Assembly: GCA_946886855.1 (NCBI GenBank)
Contig: CAMPJJ010000001.1
Span: 1-64,000, forward strand
Length of the DNA stretch: 64,000 bases
Source of the DNA: an uncultured Roseateles sp.
Lineage (GTDB): Bacteria; Pseudomonadota; Gammaproteobacteria; Burkholderiales; Burkholderiaceae
Direction of reading: 5' to 3'
Position 1 is the first letter of the stretch. Each line of letters begins with the position of its first letter. The notes below the pieces were generated by a model. The model did not search any database. It saw only the letters and a program-made list of their open reading frames with translations, and had not been told where the DNA came from. Both the position numbers and the translations under genes were made by a program. This document shows, one piece after another, positions 9,880 to 17,907 of this stretch.

Positions 9880-11450
9880 GTGCTCGGTCCATCCCAACTG
9901 CGGTGCTGCAACAGCGGGCTGACGCGGTAGCGCTCGCTGCGGTACGCGCCGAACAGGCCCTCCAGCGTGTCCACGACGACCGTTGCCCCGAGCAGCGCGA
10001 GCCATTCGAAGGGTCCCGCCGGGTAGTTGACGCCCAGCTTCATGGCCGTGTCCGCGCCGGCCTCGTCGCAGACGCCCTGCCACACCGCGTCGGCGCCTTC
10101 GTTGACCAGCATGGCGATCGTCCGCGCGACGGCAAGACCCGGCACGTCGCGCAGAACCAGCGGTTCCCAGCCGAGGCGACGCAGCAGCGCTGCGGCGAGT
10201 GCCTGCGATGCGGCGTCGACGCGCGGGGCGAATGCAATGGCCAGACCGTCGATGCGATCCGGCGCCAGCGGCCAGTCGATCACCGCCAGACCGGGCTGGC
10301 TGCGCTCGTGCGCCAGCTGCGCGGCGCAGCGGCCGCGCGTGAAGTGCAACTGAAGTCCTTCGATGGCGACGCCGGTCCAGTCGGCGGCTGTGTCCTGTTC
10401 GAACGCGATGCCTCGCGTCGTCATCCAGTGGCCCAGGCGCTCCACCAACGCGCCCTGTCCCGCCAGCGTGACCGCACCGACGTCGGTGTCGGTCTCGGCT
10501 TCAGCCGCCGACGTCGGCGATGGCGTCGTGGTCGAGGTCGGCACCCCGTCATAGAAGCCCTTGCCGGACTTGCGTCCCAGCCGACCGCCGTCGACCAAGG
10601 CCTTCTGCACCAGCGACGGCTGATAGCGCTTGTCGCCGTAGTTGGCCTCGAACACCGACTGCGTCACCAGGTAGTTGGTGTCGTGCCCGATCAGGTCCAT
10701 CAGTTCGCAAGGCCCCATGCGGAAGCCGGCGCCGCGCAACGCGCGATCCAGCTGCGCGGGTGAGCCGGCCTGTTCCTGCAACAGCGCGAGCGTCTCGGCG
10801 TAATACGGCCGCGCGATGCGGTTCACGATGAAGCCTGGCGTCGACTTCGCATGCACGGGCGTCTTGCCCCAGCGCCGCGACAGCTGCTCGATCGCCTCGG
10901 CGGCGGACGGATCCGTCTCCGCGCCCCAGACGACCTCCACCAGCTTCATCAGCGGCACCGGATTGAAGAAGTGCATGCCGACCAGACGGCGCGGCGTCGT
11001 CATCCCGTTCGCCAGCGCGGTGATGCTGATCGACGAGGTGTTGGACGCGATCAGCGCGTCGGGCGGCAGGAGCGCGTCGAGCTCGCGCAGCAGCGCCTGC
11101 TTGGGTTCGAGCTTCTCGACGATCACCTCGATCACGAGGGCTGCCTCCTTCAACTCCGCGGTCGCTGCGGCCGGCGAGAGCCGGCCCATCACCGCCTCGC
11201 GCTCCGCCGCCTCCATGCGGCCCTTGGTCACGAGCCCGTCGAGCGCCTTGCCGATCTGCGCGATCGCCGCGACGGCGGCGCCCTCGCGCAGGTCCATCAG
11301 CTGGACCGGATGGCCGGCCTGCGCCGCCACCTGCGCGATGCCCGCGCCCATCACGCCCGCGCCGATCACCGCCACCGGCGCCTGCGCGGCCGGTGCGGTT
11401 GCAACGCGCCAGGATCCCGTCGATCCAGTCGATCCAGTCGATTCCGTCAT
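9846..11450 (-). CDS. paaH: 3-hydroxyacyl-CoA dehydrogenase (PaaH type, double C-terminal domain)
   Basis: This 534-residue NAD-dependent dehydrogenase oxidises 3-hydroxyacyl-CoA (3-hydroxyadipyl-CoA in phenylacetate degradation). A Rossmann domain begins with VAVIGAGVMGAGIAQVAAQ (about residue 26) and contains IASNTSSISI and MHFFNPVPLMKLVEVV. Two 3HCDH C-terminal domains follow: one around GFIVNRIARPYYAE to GRKSGKGFYD, and a second ending in MKLGVNYPAGPFEWL..ERYRVSPLLQ. A low-complexity linker rich in Thr/Ser/Glu separates the halves. The natural family end is just after RVSPLLQ; the final residues are encoded by one arm of a long palindrome. Enoyl-CoA hydratase is encoded 46 bp upstream on the same strand. 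PaaH is the best match, but a general beta-oxidation role is possible. Confidence 0.85.
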   Translation of the reverse strand: MTESTGSTGSTGSWRVATAPAAQAPVAVIGAGVMGAGIAQVAAQAGHPVQLMDLREGAAVAAIAQIGKALDGLVTKGRMEAAEREAVMGRLSPAAATAELKEAALVIEVIVEKLEPKQALLRELDALLPPDALIASNTSSISITALANGMTTPRRLVGMHFFNPVPLMKLVEVVWGAETDPSAAEAIEQLSRRWGKTPVHAKSTPGFIVNRIARPYYAETLALLQEQAGSPAQLDRALRGAGFRMGPCELMDLIGHDTNYLVTQSVFEANYGDKRYQPSLVQKALVDGGRLGRKSGKGFYDGVPTSTTTPSPTSAAEAETDTDVGAVTLAGQGALVERLGHWMTTRGIAFEQDTAADWTGVAIEGLQLHFTRGRCAAQLAHERSQPGLAVIDWPLAPDRIDGLAIAFAPRVDAASQALAAALLRRLGWEPLVLRDVPGLAVARTIAMLVNEGADAVWQGVCDEAGADTAMKLGVNYPAGPFEWLALLGATVVVDTLEGLFGAYRSERYRVSPLLQHRSWDGPSTAGGSRGPRAS

Positions 11451-11496
11451 TGCTGTCTCCGTTTTCTTCGCGTTCCGGTGCTCGTGCCGGTGCTGA

Positions 11497-12297
11497 TCAA
11501 TCAGGGCGAGGCACCCAGGTCGCGGGCCGCTTGCCGAGGAAGGCGGCGAAACCCTCCTTGGCCTCGGCGCCCATGCGCACGCGGGCGATGGTCTGCGCGG
11601 TGAGCTCGCGGACCTGATCGGTCACGGGACCGACCTCGAGTTGCGCGAACAGCGTCTTGATCTCCGCCTGCGCCAGCGGAGCGTTCATCAACAGCTCGCC
11701 GATCCAGCGTTCGACGGCACCGTCGAGGCCGCCGGCCGCGTCGCTCTCGACCACCTCATGCAGCATGCCGATCCGCAGCGCCTCGGCGGCGGGAATGCGA
11801 CTGGCCGTCAGCGCAAGCCGACGCGCCTCGCGCGGGCCGACCGCGTTGATCACGTAGGGGCCGATCACCGACGGCAGGATGCCGAACCGGGCCTCGCTGA
11901 CGGCGAACTGCGCGCCGGCCGCCGCGACGGCGATGTCGCAGGCCAGCGTCAGCCCGACGCCGCCCCCCAGCGCCACACCGTGGACCTTCGCGATCGTCGG
12001 TTTCGGACAGCGAGCGATGCGGTCGAGCATGCCGGCGAACCGGCGTGCGTCCTCGACGTTCCAGTCCTGCGTCGCTTCGGACGCGCGCTTCATCCACTGG
12101 AGATCGGCGCCGGCGCTGAACGCCTTGCCGGCCCCTTCCAGCACGACGGCCCGCACGGCCGGGTCCTGGCCGAGGCGCTCGAAGGCGGCGTCGAGGTCCG
12201 CGATCATCGCTTCGTCGAAGGCGTTGAACACCGCGGGCCGGTTCATCGTCACGCGGGCCACGCCGCGAGCGTCGGTCGATATCTGCAGGGTCTCCAC
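11497..12297 (-). CDS. Enoyl-CoA hydratase/isomerase family protein (methylglutaconyl-CoA hydratase-like)
   Basis: This 266-residue crotonase-fold enzyme has the oxyanion-hole segments AFSAGADLQWM and HGVALGGGVGLTLACDIAVA. Glu residues follow in VSEARFGILPSVI, matching the position of a catalytic Glu. The FSAGADLxWMKR signature resembles methylglutaconyl-CoA hydratase (LiuC) of leucine degradation more than PaaG. No other leucine-degradation gene is nearby, and the operon partner is a PaaH-type dehydrogenase. The start is a GTG at 12297 preceded by GGAG. A perfect palindrome lies about 40 bp upstream and may be the operator of this two-gene unit. Confidence 0.82.
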   Translation of the reverse strand: METLQISTDARGVARVTMNRPAVFNAFDEAMIADLDAAFERLGQDPAVRAVVLEGAGKAFSAGADLQWMKRASEATQDWNVEDARRFAGMLDRIARCPKPTIAKVHGVALGGGVGLTLACDIAVAAAGAQFAVSEARFGILPSVIGPYVINAVGPREARRLALTASRIPAAEALRIGMLHEVVESDAAGGLDGAVERWIGELLMNAPLAQAEIKTLFAQLEVGPVTDQVRELTAQTIARVRMGAEAKEGFAAFLGKRPATWVPRPD

Positions 12298-12334
12298 GAT
12301 GCAGTCTCCGTTGTGATCGACGGAGTATCGCAGC

Positions 12335-12346
12335 CCGACCGGTCGG
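12335..12346. promoter_or_regulatory. 12-bp perfect palindrome CCGACCGGTCGG upstream of the hydratase/dehydrogenase operon
   Basis: It is located 38-49 nt upstream of the GTG start of the enoyl-CoA hydratase gene. Palindromes of this form are typical binding sites for TetR-family acyl-CoA regulators. No TetR gene is in the window, so the cognate protein is unknown. Confidence 0.45.
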
Positions 12347-12387
12347 TCGAAAAAGAAACGCGGGGGATGGCCGCCAGCCCCGCAGGC

Positions 12388-13266
12388 TCAGTCCCGCCAG
12401 ACTTCCTCGACCAGCTCCCGCACCGCGGTCAACGCATGGTCCTCGGGGCCTTCCTTCTGCAACCAGCACAGCCAGGTCTCGTCCTGCCAGTGCGGCCAGA
12501 TGCGCAGTTCGCCAGCCTCGGCGGCGGCCTGGGCCTGGTCGAGCCGGAGAATCGCCGCCCCGAGCCCGCTCGCGACCATGCCGCGCACGGCGGACTCGGT
12601 CTCGGCCATCAGGCTGTGCGGCGGCTCGCGGCCGGCGCTCTGGAACAGCCGTTCCGCCGCGGCGCGCAGACCGCAGACCACCGGCGTGCCGATCCAGGGC
12701 AGCGACAACAGCGCCTCCCTCGACACCGGCCACGCGCGATCGGCGAATCGGCGCGGCACCGCGATCGCGAGCTCCATCCGCCGCAGGCGATTGACGACCA
12801 GCCCTTCCGCAGTCTCGTTGTCATGAAGCACGTAGGCGCAATCGACCTCGCCCTGGCGCAGCGCCTGCACGCTCTGCAGCGACAAGCGCTGCATCAGTTG
12901 AAGGCCGATGCCGGGATGCCGCTCCGCCAGCTTGACCAGCACGTCGCCCAGCCGCAGCGAGATCGGATCGCTGACCGTGCCCATGCGCAGCACGCCCTGC
13001 ACGTCGCCGCGGATCTGCGCGGCGGCGTGCCGCAGGCGCTGCGCGGCCTCCAGCGTGCGGCGGGCCTCTTCGGCGAGTTTCTCCCCGGCCGACGTCAAGG
13101 TCATGCCGCGCGAGCTGCGCTCGAACAGCTGCACGCCGAGCTCCTCCTCCAGCGCCTTGATCTGCGCGCTCACGGCGGGCACGGACGTGAACACCTTCTC
13201 CGCGGCGCGGGTCAGGTTCCGTTCGGCCACGACGGCCAGAAAACTCTTCAGCTGGTACAGCTCCAT
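12388..13266 (-). CDS. LysR family transcriptional regulator
   Basis: This 292-residue LysR-type regulator has an N-terminal winged HTH (residues 1-60: MELYQLKSFLAVVAERNLTRAA, quoted in part, then VSAQIKALEEELGVQLFER) and a periplasmic-binding-protein-like effector domain (about 90-290). The Met at 13266 is the canonical LTTR start, although the frame stays open far upstream antisense to the exporter gene. It is divergent from a DMT-family exporter with 138 bp between the start codons, the usual arrangement for a regulator and its target. A perfect 14-bp palindrome lies in that gap. Confidence 0.9.
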   Translation of the reverse strand: MELYQLKSFLAVVAERNLTRAAEKVFTSVPAVSAQIKALEEELGVQLFERSSRGMTLTSAGEKLAEEARRTLEAAQRLRHAAAQIRGDVQGVLRMGTVSDPISLRLGDVLVKLAERHPGIGLQLMQRLSLQSVQALRQGEVDCAYVLHDNETAEGLVVNRLRRMELAIAVPRRFADRAWPVSREALLSLPWIGTPVVCGLRAAAERLFQSAGREPPHSLMAETESAVRGMVASGLGAAILRLDQAQAAAEAGELRIWPHWQDETWLCWLQKEGPEDHALTAVRELVEEVWRD

Positions 13267-13313
13267 GGGTCCGGATTCTGACAAGCCGCTGCGGGACCGT
13301 TGTTCACATTCTC

Positions 13314-13327
13314 GGAACGCGCGTTCC
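13314..13327. promoter_or_regulatory. 14-bp perfect palindrome GGAACGCGCGTTCC between LysR and exporter genes
   Basis: It lies 48 nt upstream of the LysR start and 78 nt upstream of the exporter start. Position and symmetry suit an autoregulatory LysR binding site, though it does not show the classic T-N11-A spacing. Confidence 0.45.
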
Positions 13328-13404
13328 AAAGATGCGCATGGACCGCGTGCGAGGCGGCGCCCAGACTTCCGTTCCATCGAAGTCTTGCGAAAGCGAAGGG
13401 CGCC

Positions 13405-14415
13405 ATGAGCCTCTCCAACCCCTATGCCGCCACCGTCGCGATGCTGTTCGCGGCCGTCTCGTGGGGCAGCCTGTTCCTCGTCGGCAAGCCGGTGCTGAGC
13501 CGACTCGACCCGATCTGGTTCACGGCGGTGCGTTACCTGCTGGCGGGCGTCGGCATGACCCTGCTCGTGGTCGTCTTCGGCGAGCGCCCCTGGGCCAAGC
13601 TGCGCGCGCATTGGGGCACGCTGACGCGCTACGGCGTGCTGGGTTACGGCTTCTTCGGCATCCTGGTGCTGGAAGGGCTGAAGCTCTCGTTGCCTTCGCA
13701 CGGCGCCGTGCTGATGGCGACGATGCCCATGACGACGATCCTGCTGCGCTGGCTGCTCGACGGCCAACGCCCGGGGATCGCCGTGGCCGGCGCGGCCGGG
13801 CTGGCGCTGAGCGGCGTCATCCTCGTCTCCGGCGTCCTCGGGCGCAGCGACGGACCGCCGCACCTGCTGCTGGGCGATGCGCTGACCCTGCTGGGCACGG
13901 TCGGCTGGGTGCTCTACACACGGGGCGCGGCGAAGGTGCCGGCGCTCAGCCCGCTCGAATACACCGGCCTGACCGCCATCGCGGCGCTGCCGTGGCAGGT
14001 GGCCTTCGCGCTGGTCGCGACGGCCGGCGGATGGGTAGACGCCCCCGCCTGGCAGGACGTGACGGCCGTCGCGCCGCATCTGATCTACATCGCGGCCGTG
14101 CCCACGGTGGCCGCGGTCGTGGCCTTCAACTTCGGCGTGCGGCAACTGGGCGCCTCGCGCGGGACGCTGTTCCTGAACGGCGTTCCGGTGTCGGCGCTGC
14201 TGATGAGCGTCGCGCTGGGCCAGCATCCGGCGGCGCAGGAGTGGATCGGCGCGGCCCTCGTCATCGCCGCCCTCACGCTGAGCACGCGGTCGCCGACCTC
14301 GACGTCCACGGCGCGGATCGACGGCGGCGCCGGGGCGGGAAGCGGCGGCACCGGTCAAGCGGAGGTCAAGGCCGGGGCGATGGCGGGTGCCGGCGGGCGC
14401 TGCCCAGCCACTTGA
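13405..14415 (+). CDS. EamA/DMT superfamily exporter
   Basis: This 336-residue inner-membrane protein has about ten predicted TM helices arranged as two EamA repeats (about residues 8-140 and 155-295). Family landmarks include AAVSWGSLFLVGKPVL in helix 1 and AAVPTVAAVVAFNFGVRQLGA in the second half. It probably exports amino acids or other small metabolites; the substrate cannot be predicted. The C-terminal 45 residues are a Ser/Thr then Gly/Ala-rich tail that looks dispensable. The start at 13405 (MSLSNPYAATVAMLF) was chosen because it directly precedes TM1. Confidence 0.88.
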   Translation: MSLSNPYAATVAMLFAAVSWGSLFLVGKPVLSRLDPIWFTAVRYLLAGVGMTLLVVVFGERPWAKLRAHWGTLTRYGVLGYGFFGILVLEGLKLSLPSHGAVLMATMPMTTILLRWLLDGQRPGIAVAGAAGLALSGVILVSGVLGRSDGPPHLLLGDALTLLGTVGWVLYTRGAAKVPALSPLEYTGLTAIAALPWQVAFALVATAGGWVDAPAWQDVTAVAPHLIYIAAVPTVAAVVAFNFGVRQLGASRGTLFLNGVPVSALLMSVALGQHPAAQEWIGAALVIAALTLSTRSPTSTSTARIDGGAGAGSGGTGQAEVKAGAMAGAGGRCPAT

Positions 14416-14551
14416 TGCGGCGCCCGGCAAGCTGGAAAGTCCCGGTGCGACAGCCGCCACAGACGGCCTCATGCCTTTTGTCATGGGCCTGTCTTCTGGC
14501 ATAGGCTGGCAGCCTCGTCGGGCCCCGGCCCGCGCTCATGAGCTGCTTGCG

Positions 14552-16573
14552 ATGAAGAATGCCCTCCGCCTCACCACCCTCGCCCTGCTGATGCAGCTGG
14601 CCGGCTTCGCCATGGCGGCACCGCCGCAGTCGGGCCTGGAACTCAAGGGCTACGACAAATCGGTCCGGCCGCAGGATGACCTCTTCCGCGCCGCCAACGG
14701 CCACTGGCTCTCGACCACCGAGATCCCCGCGGACAAGTCCTCCTACGGCGCCTTCCACCAGCTGGCGGACCTCTCCGACAAGCGGGCCCGCGCCATCATC
14801 GAGGACCTCTCGAAGAAGAAGGCCAAGGCCGGCACCGTCGAGCAGAAGATCGGCGACTACTACGCCGCCTACATGAACACCGCGGCGATCGACAAGGCCG
14901 GCCTCGCGCCGATCAAGCCGCTGCTGGACAGCATCGCCGCGATCCAGACGCGCGAGCAGCTCGCCACCTGGCTGGGTGCGCAGACCGGCGTCGTCGACCT
15001 GCCGGTGCCGCTGGGCATCGAGGCCGACTACCAGGACCCCACCATCAACCGCCTGCAGACCTGGCAGGGCGGCCTGGGCCTGCCGGACCGCGACTACTAC
15101 CTGAAGAAGGACGACGAGCGTCTGGGCAAGGCGCGCGGCGCCTATGTCGACTACCTGCAGACGCTGGCGAAGACCGCCGGCATCGCCGATCCGGCGGGCA
15201 GCGCGCAGCGCGTGCTGGCGATCGAGGAGCGCCTGGCGCAAGTGCAGTGGGACAAGGTCGAGCTGCGCGATCCGCAGAAGACCTACAACCCGATGACGCC
15301 GGCCGAACTGGCGCAGAAGGCGCCGGGCTTCGACTGGAACGCCTTCTTCACCGCCGCCTCGCTGCCGGGCCTGGACAAGCTGTCCGCCTCGCAGCCGAGC
15401 TACCTGACCGGCGCCGCGAAGATCCTCGGCGAGGCCTCGCTGGACGACCTCAAGCTCTACCTGACCTTGCGCACCATCGACGCCAACGCCACGACGCTGC
15501 CCAAGGTCTACCGCGACGCGCACTTCGCCTTCCACGGCGCGGCCCTGACCGGCGCGAAGAGCCAGCAGCCGCGCTGGCAGCAGGCCGTGGGCAACGTCAA
15601 CGGCGCGCTGGGCGAGGCCGTCGGCGAGGTCTACGTCAAGCGCCACTTCCCGGCCGCCGACAAGGCGCGCATGGTGCAGCTGGTCAACAACCTGCTGGCC
15701 TCCTACAAGGAGTCCATCGACAAGCTGAGCTGGATGACGCCGGCGACCAAGGCGCAGGCGCAGGACAAGCTGTCGAAGTACATGGTGAAGATCGGCTACC
15801 CCGACGTCTGGCGCGACTACGGCGCGCTGGAAGTGAAGGCGGGCGATCCGGTGGGCAACAACCTGCGCGCCTCGGTGTTCGAGTGGAAGCGCCAGGCCGC
15901 CAAGGCCAGCAAGCCGGTGGACCGCCGCGAATGGCTGATGACGCCGCAGACGGTCAACGCGTACTACAACCCGACGCTCAACGAGATCGTCTTCCCGGCC
16001 GCGATCCTGCAGCCGCCCTTCTACAACACGAAGGCGGACGACGCGGTGAACTACGGCGCCATCGGCGCGGTGATCGGGCATGAGATCAGCCACGGCTTCG
16101 ACGACCAGGGCAGCCAGTTCGACGGCGACGGCAAGCTGCGCAACTGGTGGACCGACGATGACCGCAAGGCCTTCGACGCCATCGGCAGCAAGCTGGTCGC
16201 CCAGTACGAGGGCTATGAGCCCATCGCCGGCAAGCATCTGAACGGCAAGCTGACGCTGGGCGAGAACATCGCCGACCTGTCCGGCCTGCAGATCGCCTAC
16301 AAGGCGTATCTGCGCTCGCTGGGCGGCAAGCCGGCGCCGGTGATCGACGGCTACACCGGCGAGCAGCGTTTCTTCATGGGCTGGTCGCAGGCCTGGCGCG
16401 AGAAGGCGCGCGACGAGCGCAAGCTGCAGCTGTTGACCATTGATCCGCACTCGCCGCCGGAGTTCCGCGCCAACGGTGCCGCCGTCAACCACGACGGCTT
16501 CCATGAAGCGTTCAAGACCAAGCCGGGCGACAAGATGTTCAAGCCCAGCGACGACCGCATCCGGATCTGGTAA
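14552..16573 (+). CDS. Secreted M13 (neprilysin-like) zinc metallopeptidase
   Basis: This 673-residue protein has a Sec signal peptide (about residues 1-22, ending GFAMAAPP) and the two M13 domains. The N-terminal peptidase_M13_N domain starts at YDKSVRPQDDLFRAANGHWL. The catalytic domain carries VNAYYNP, the zinc motif VIGHEISHGFDD (HExxH), the third ligand in ENIADLSGLQ, and the C-terminal RIRIW, where the family usually ends in a Trp. The lack of a membrane anchor suggests a periplasmic or extracellular soluble peptidase that degrades peptides. Length fits bacterial PepO-like enzymes. A terminator follows. Confidence 0.93.
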   Translation: MKNALRLTTLALLMQLAGFAMAAPPQSGLELKGYDKSVRPQDDLFRAANGHWLSTTEIPADKSSYGAFHQLADLSDKRARAIIEDLSKKKAKAGTVEQKIGDYYAAYMNTAAIDKAGLAPIKPLLDSIAAIQTREQLATWLGAQTGVVDLPVPLGIEADYQDPTINRLQTWQGGLGLPDRDYYLKKDDERLGKARGAYVDYLQTLAKTAGIADPAGSAQRVLAIEERLAQVQWDKVELRDPQKTYNPMTPAELAQKAPGFDWNAFFTAASLPGLDKLSASQPSYLTGAAKILGEASLDDLKLYLTLRTIDANATTLPKVYRDAHFAFHGAALTGAKSQQPRWQQAVGNVNGALGEAVGEVYVKRHFPAADKARMVQLVNNLLASYKESIDKLSWMTPATKAQAQDKLSKYMVKIGYPDVWRDYGALEVKAGDPVGNNLRASVFEWKRQAAKASKPVDRREWLMTPQTVNAYYNPTLNEIVFPAAILQPPFYNTKADDAVNYGAIGAVIGHEISHGFDDQGSQFDGDGKLRNWWTDDDRKAFDAIGSKLVAQYEGYEPIAGKHLNGKLTLGENIADLSGLQIAYKAYLRSLGGKPAPVIDGYTGEQRFFMGWSQAWREKARDERKLQLLTIDPHSPPEFRANGAAVNHDGFHEAFKTKPGDKMFKPSDDRIRIW

Positions 16574-16590
16574 GACCTGACCCCAGAACG

Positions 16591-16622
16591 AACGGCCGGC
16601 ACTGCGAAGTCCCGGCCGTTTT
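16591..16622 (+). terminator. Rho-independent terminator after the M13 peptidase gene
   Basis: Arms AACGGCCGG (16591-16599) and CCGGCCGTT (16612-16620), a 12-nt loop and a short T-run lie 17 nt past the stop codon. Confidence 0.75.
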
Positions 16623-16757
16623 CCATTGCAGTCCTCGCTCGCAGAACCGTGAAAAGACGGCAGTGGTGGGGGACGGTGATGCGTGGGGTTTTGGCGCTTG
16701 ACGCCAAGGCCCCATGCATCGGCGGCCAACGCCCGGGCCTGAGCAGGACGTGCCGAC

Positions 16758-17756
16758 TCAGTGCGTCAGCCCTTCCCGATCCAGCGCCCGGCTGGCACCG
16801 AGCAGCGGCGCCTGATCCGCCTCGTGGACGACGAAGGTCGGGATGGCGCGCAGGTAGGAGGTCAACCGGCCGCAGGTTTCGAAGCGTGCCCGGAAGGGGC
16901 TGCGGTCGAACCACTCGCCGAGGCGGGGCACGATGCCGCCGCCGATGTAGAGCCCGCCGCGCGTGCCGAGCGTGAGTGCGACGTGGCCGGCGATGTCGCC
17001 GAGCAGCGCGCAGAACAGGCTCACCACCTCGCTGCTGAACGGCTCACCCGCGAGCGCCGCGGCGGTGATCGCCGGTGCGCTGCGGCCTTCGCCGGGCTCG
17101 AGCTTCAGTCCGCGGAGTTCGGCGAGCGCCGTGTACAGGTTCTCGAGCCCGGGGCCGGACACCGCGCGTTCCGCGGACACATGCCCGAAGCGGCGGTGCA
17201 GCAGGTCGAGCACGGCGCGCTCCTCGGGCTCGTAGGACGAGAGCGTCGCATGCCCGCCCTCCCCGCCGACGGCGACCATGGAGGTGCCGTCCTCGGACGG
17301 CAGCAAGCCCGACACGCCCAATCCCGTTCCCGGCCCGACCAGTCCGCGCGCCGCGCCGGCGACGGCCTCGCCGCCGCCGACCTTGCGCGTCGACTGCGGT
17401 CCGATCGTCGGGAGCGCCAGCGCGAGCGCCGTGAAGTCGTTGATCACCAGCAGCCGCTCGGCGCCCAGCGCCGACTGCAGCGCGCGCGTGGAGAAGCTCC
17501 AGTGGTGGTTGGTCATCCGGACGTGGTCGCCGGTGACCGCCGTCGCGATGCCGATCGCGCAGCTGCGCGGCGTGCGCAAGCCCTCGCGATGCAGGTGATA
17601 GAAGATCGCATCCGCGAGCGTGTCGAAATCCTGGCAGACATACCGCGCCACGTGCTCCAGCGGATCGGCCGCGCCGCCCTGACTGGCGAAACGCACGTGC
17701 GTCGCGCCCACGTCCGCCAGCAAGCGCGCCGGCGCCGTCTTTGCGCCTTGTCTCAT
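16758..17756 (-). CDS. glk: Glucokinase
   Basis: This 332-residue ROK-independent (Glk/Pfam PF02685-type) glucokinase phosphorylates glucose with ATP to glucose-6-phosphate. Visible motifs are the phosphate loop LLADVGATHVRFA, the catalytic-base segment VINDFTALALALP, the GPGTGLGVSGLL nucleotide loop, GGEGGHATLS and the second ATP-site stretch VSGPGLENLY. The Met at 17756 gives the standard length; an upstream Met is in frame but lacks a good ribosome site. It is the last gene of the glycoside operon. Its probable role is to trap glucose released by the GH1 enzyme encoded just upstream. Confidence 0.9.
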   Translation of the reverse strand: MRQGAKTAPARLLADVGATHVRFASQGGAADPLEHVARYVCQDFDTLADAIFYHLHREGLRTPRSCAIGIATAVTGDHVRMTNHHWSFSTRALQSALGAERLLVINDFTALALALPTIGPQSTRKVGGGEAVAGAARGLVGPGTGLGVSGLLPSEDGTSMVAVGGEGGHATLSSYEPEERAVLDLLHRRFGHVSAERAVSGPGLENLYTALAELRGLKLEPGEGRSAPAITAAALAGEPFSSEVVSLFCALLGDIAGHVALTLGTRGGLYIGGGIVPRLGEWFDRSPFRARFETCGRLTSYLRAIPTFVVHEADQAPLLGASRALDREGLTH

Positions 17757-17907
17757 GCCTTGTCTTCCTTCACCGATGCTCCATGACTTCGCCGGGCAAG
17801 TCCGTCGCCTGCCCGCAAAAGCCTCGGATGCTGCCACAGCCCGCCGGCGGATCCCGACGGCGGACGGTGTCGCGGCCGGTGTTCAGCGCGTCACGCTGAA
17901 CGCCCCT

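Noticed and set aside
13267..14502. N-terminal extension of the LysR gene to about 704 residues
   Set aside because: The added part is antisense to the DMT exporter and shows no domain; the canonical LysR start is at 13266.
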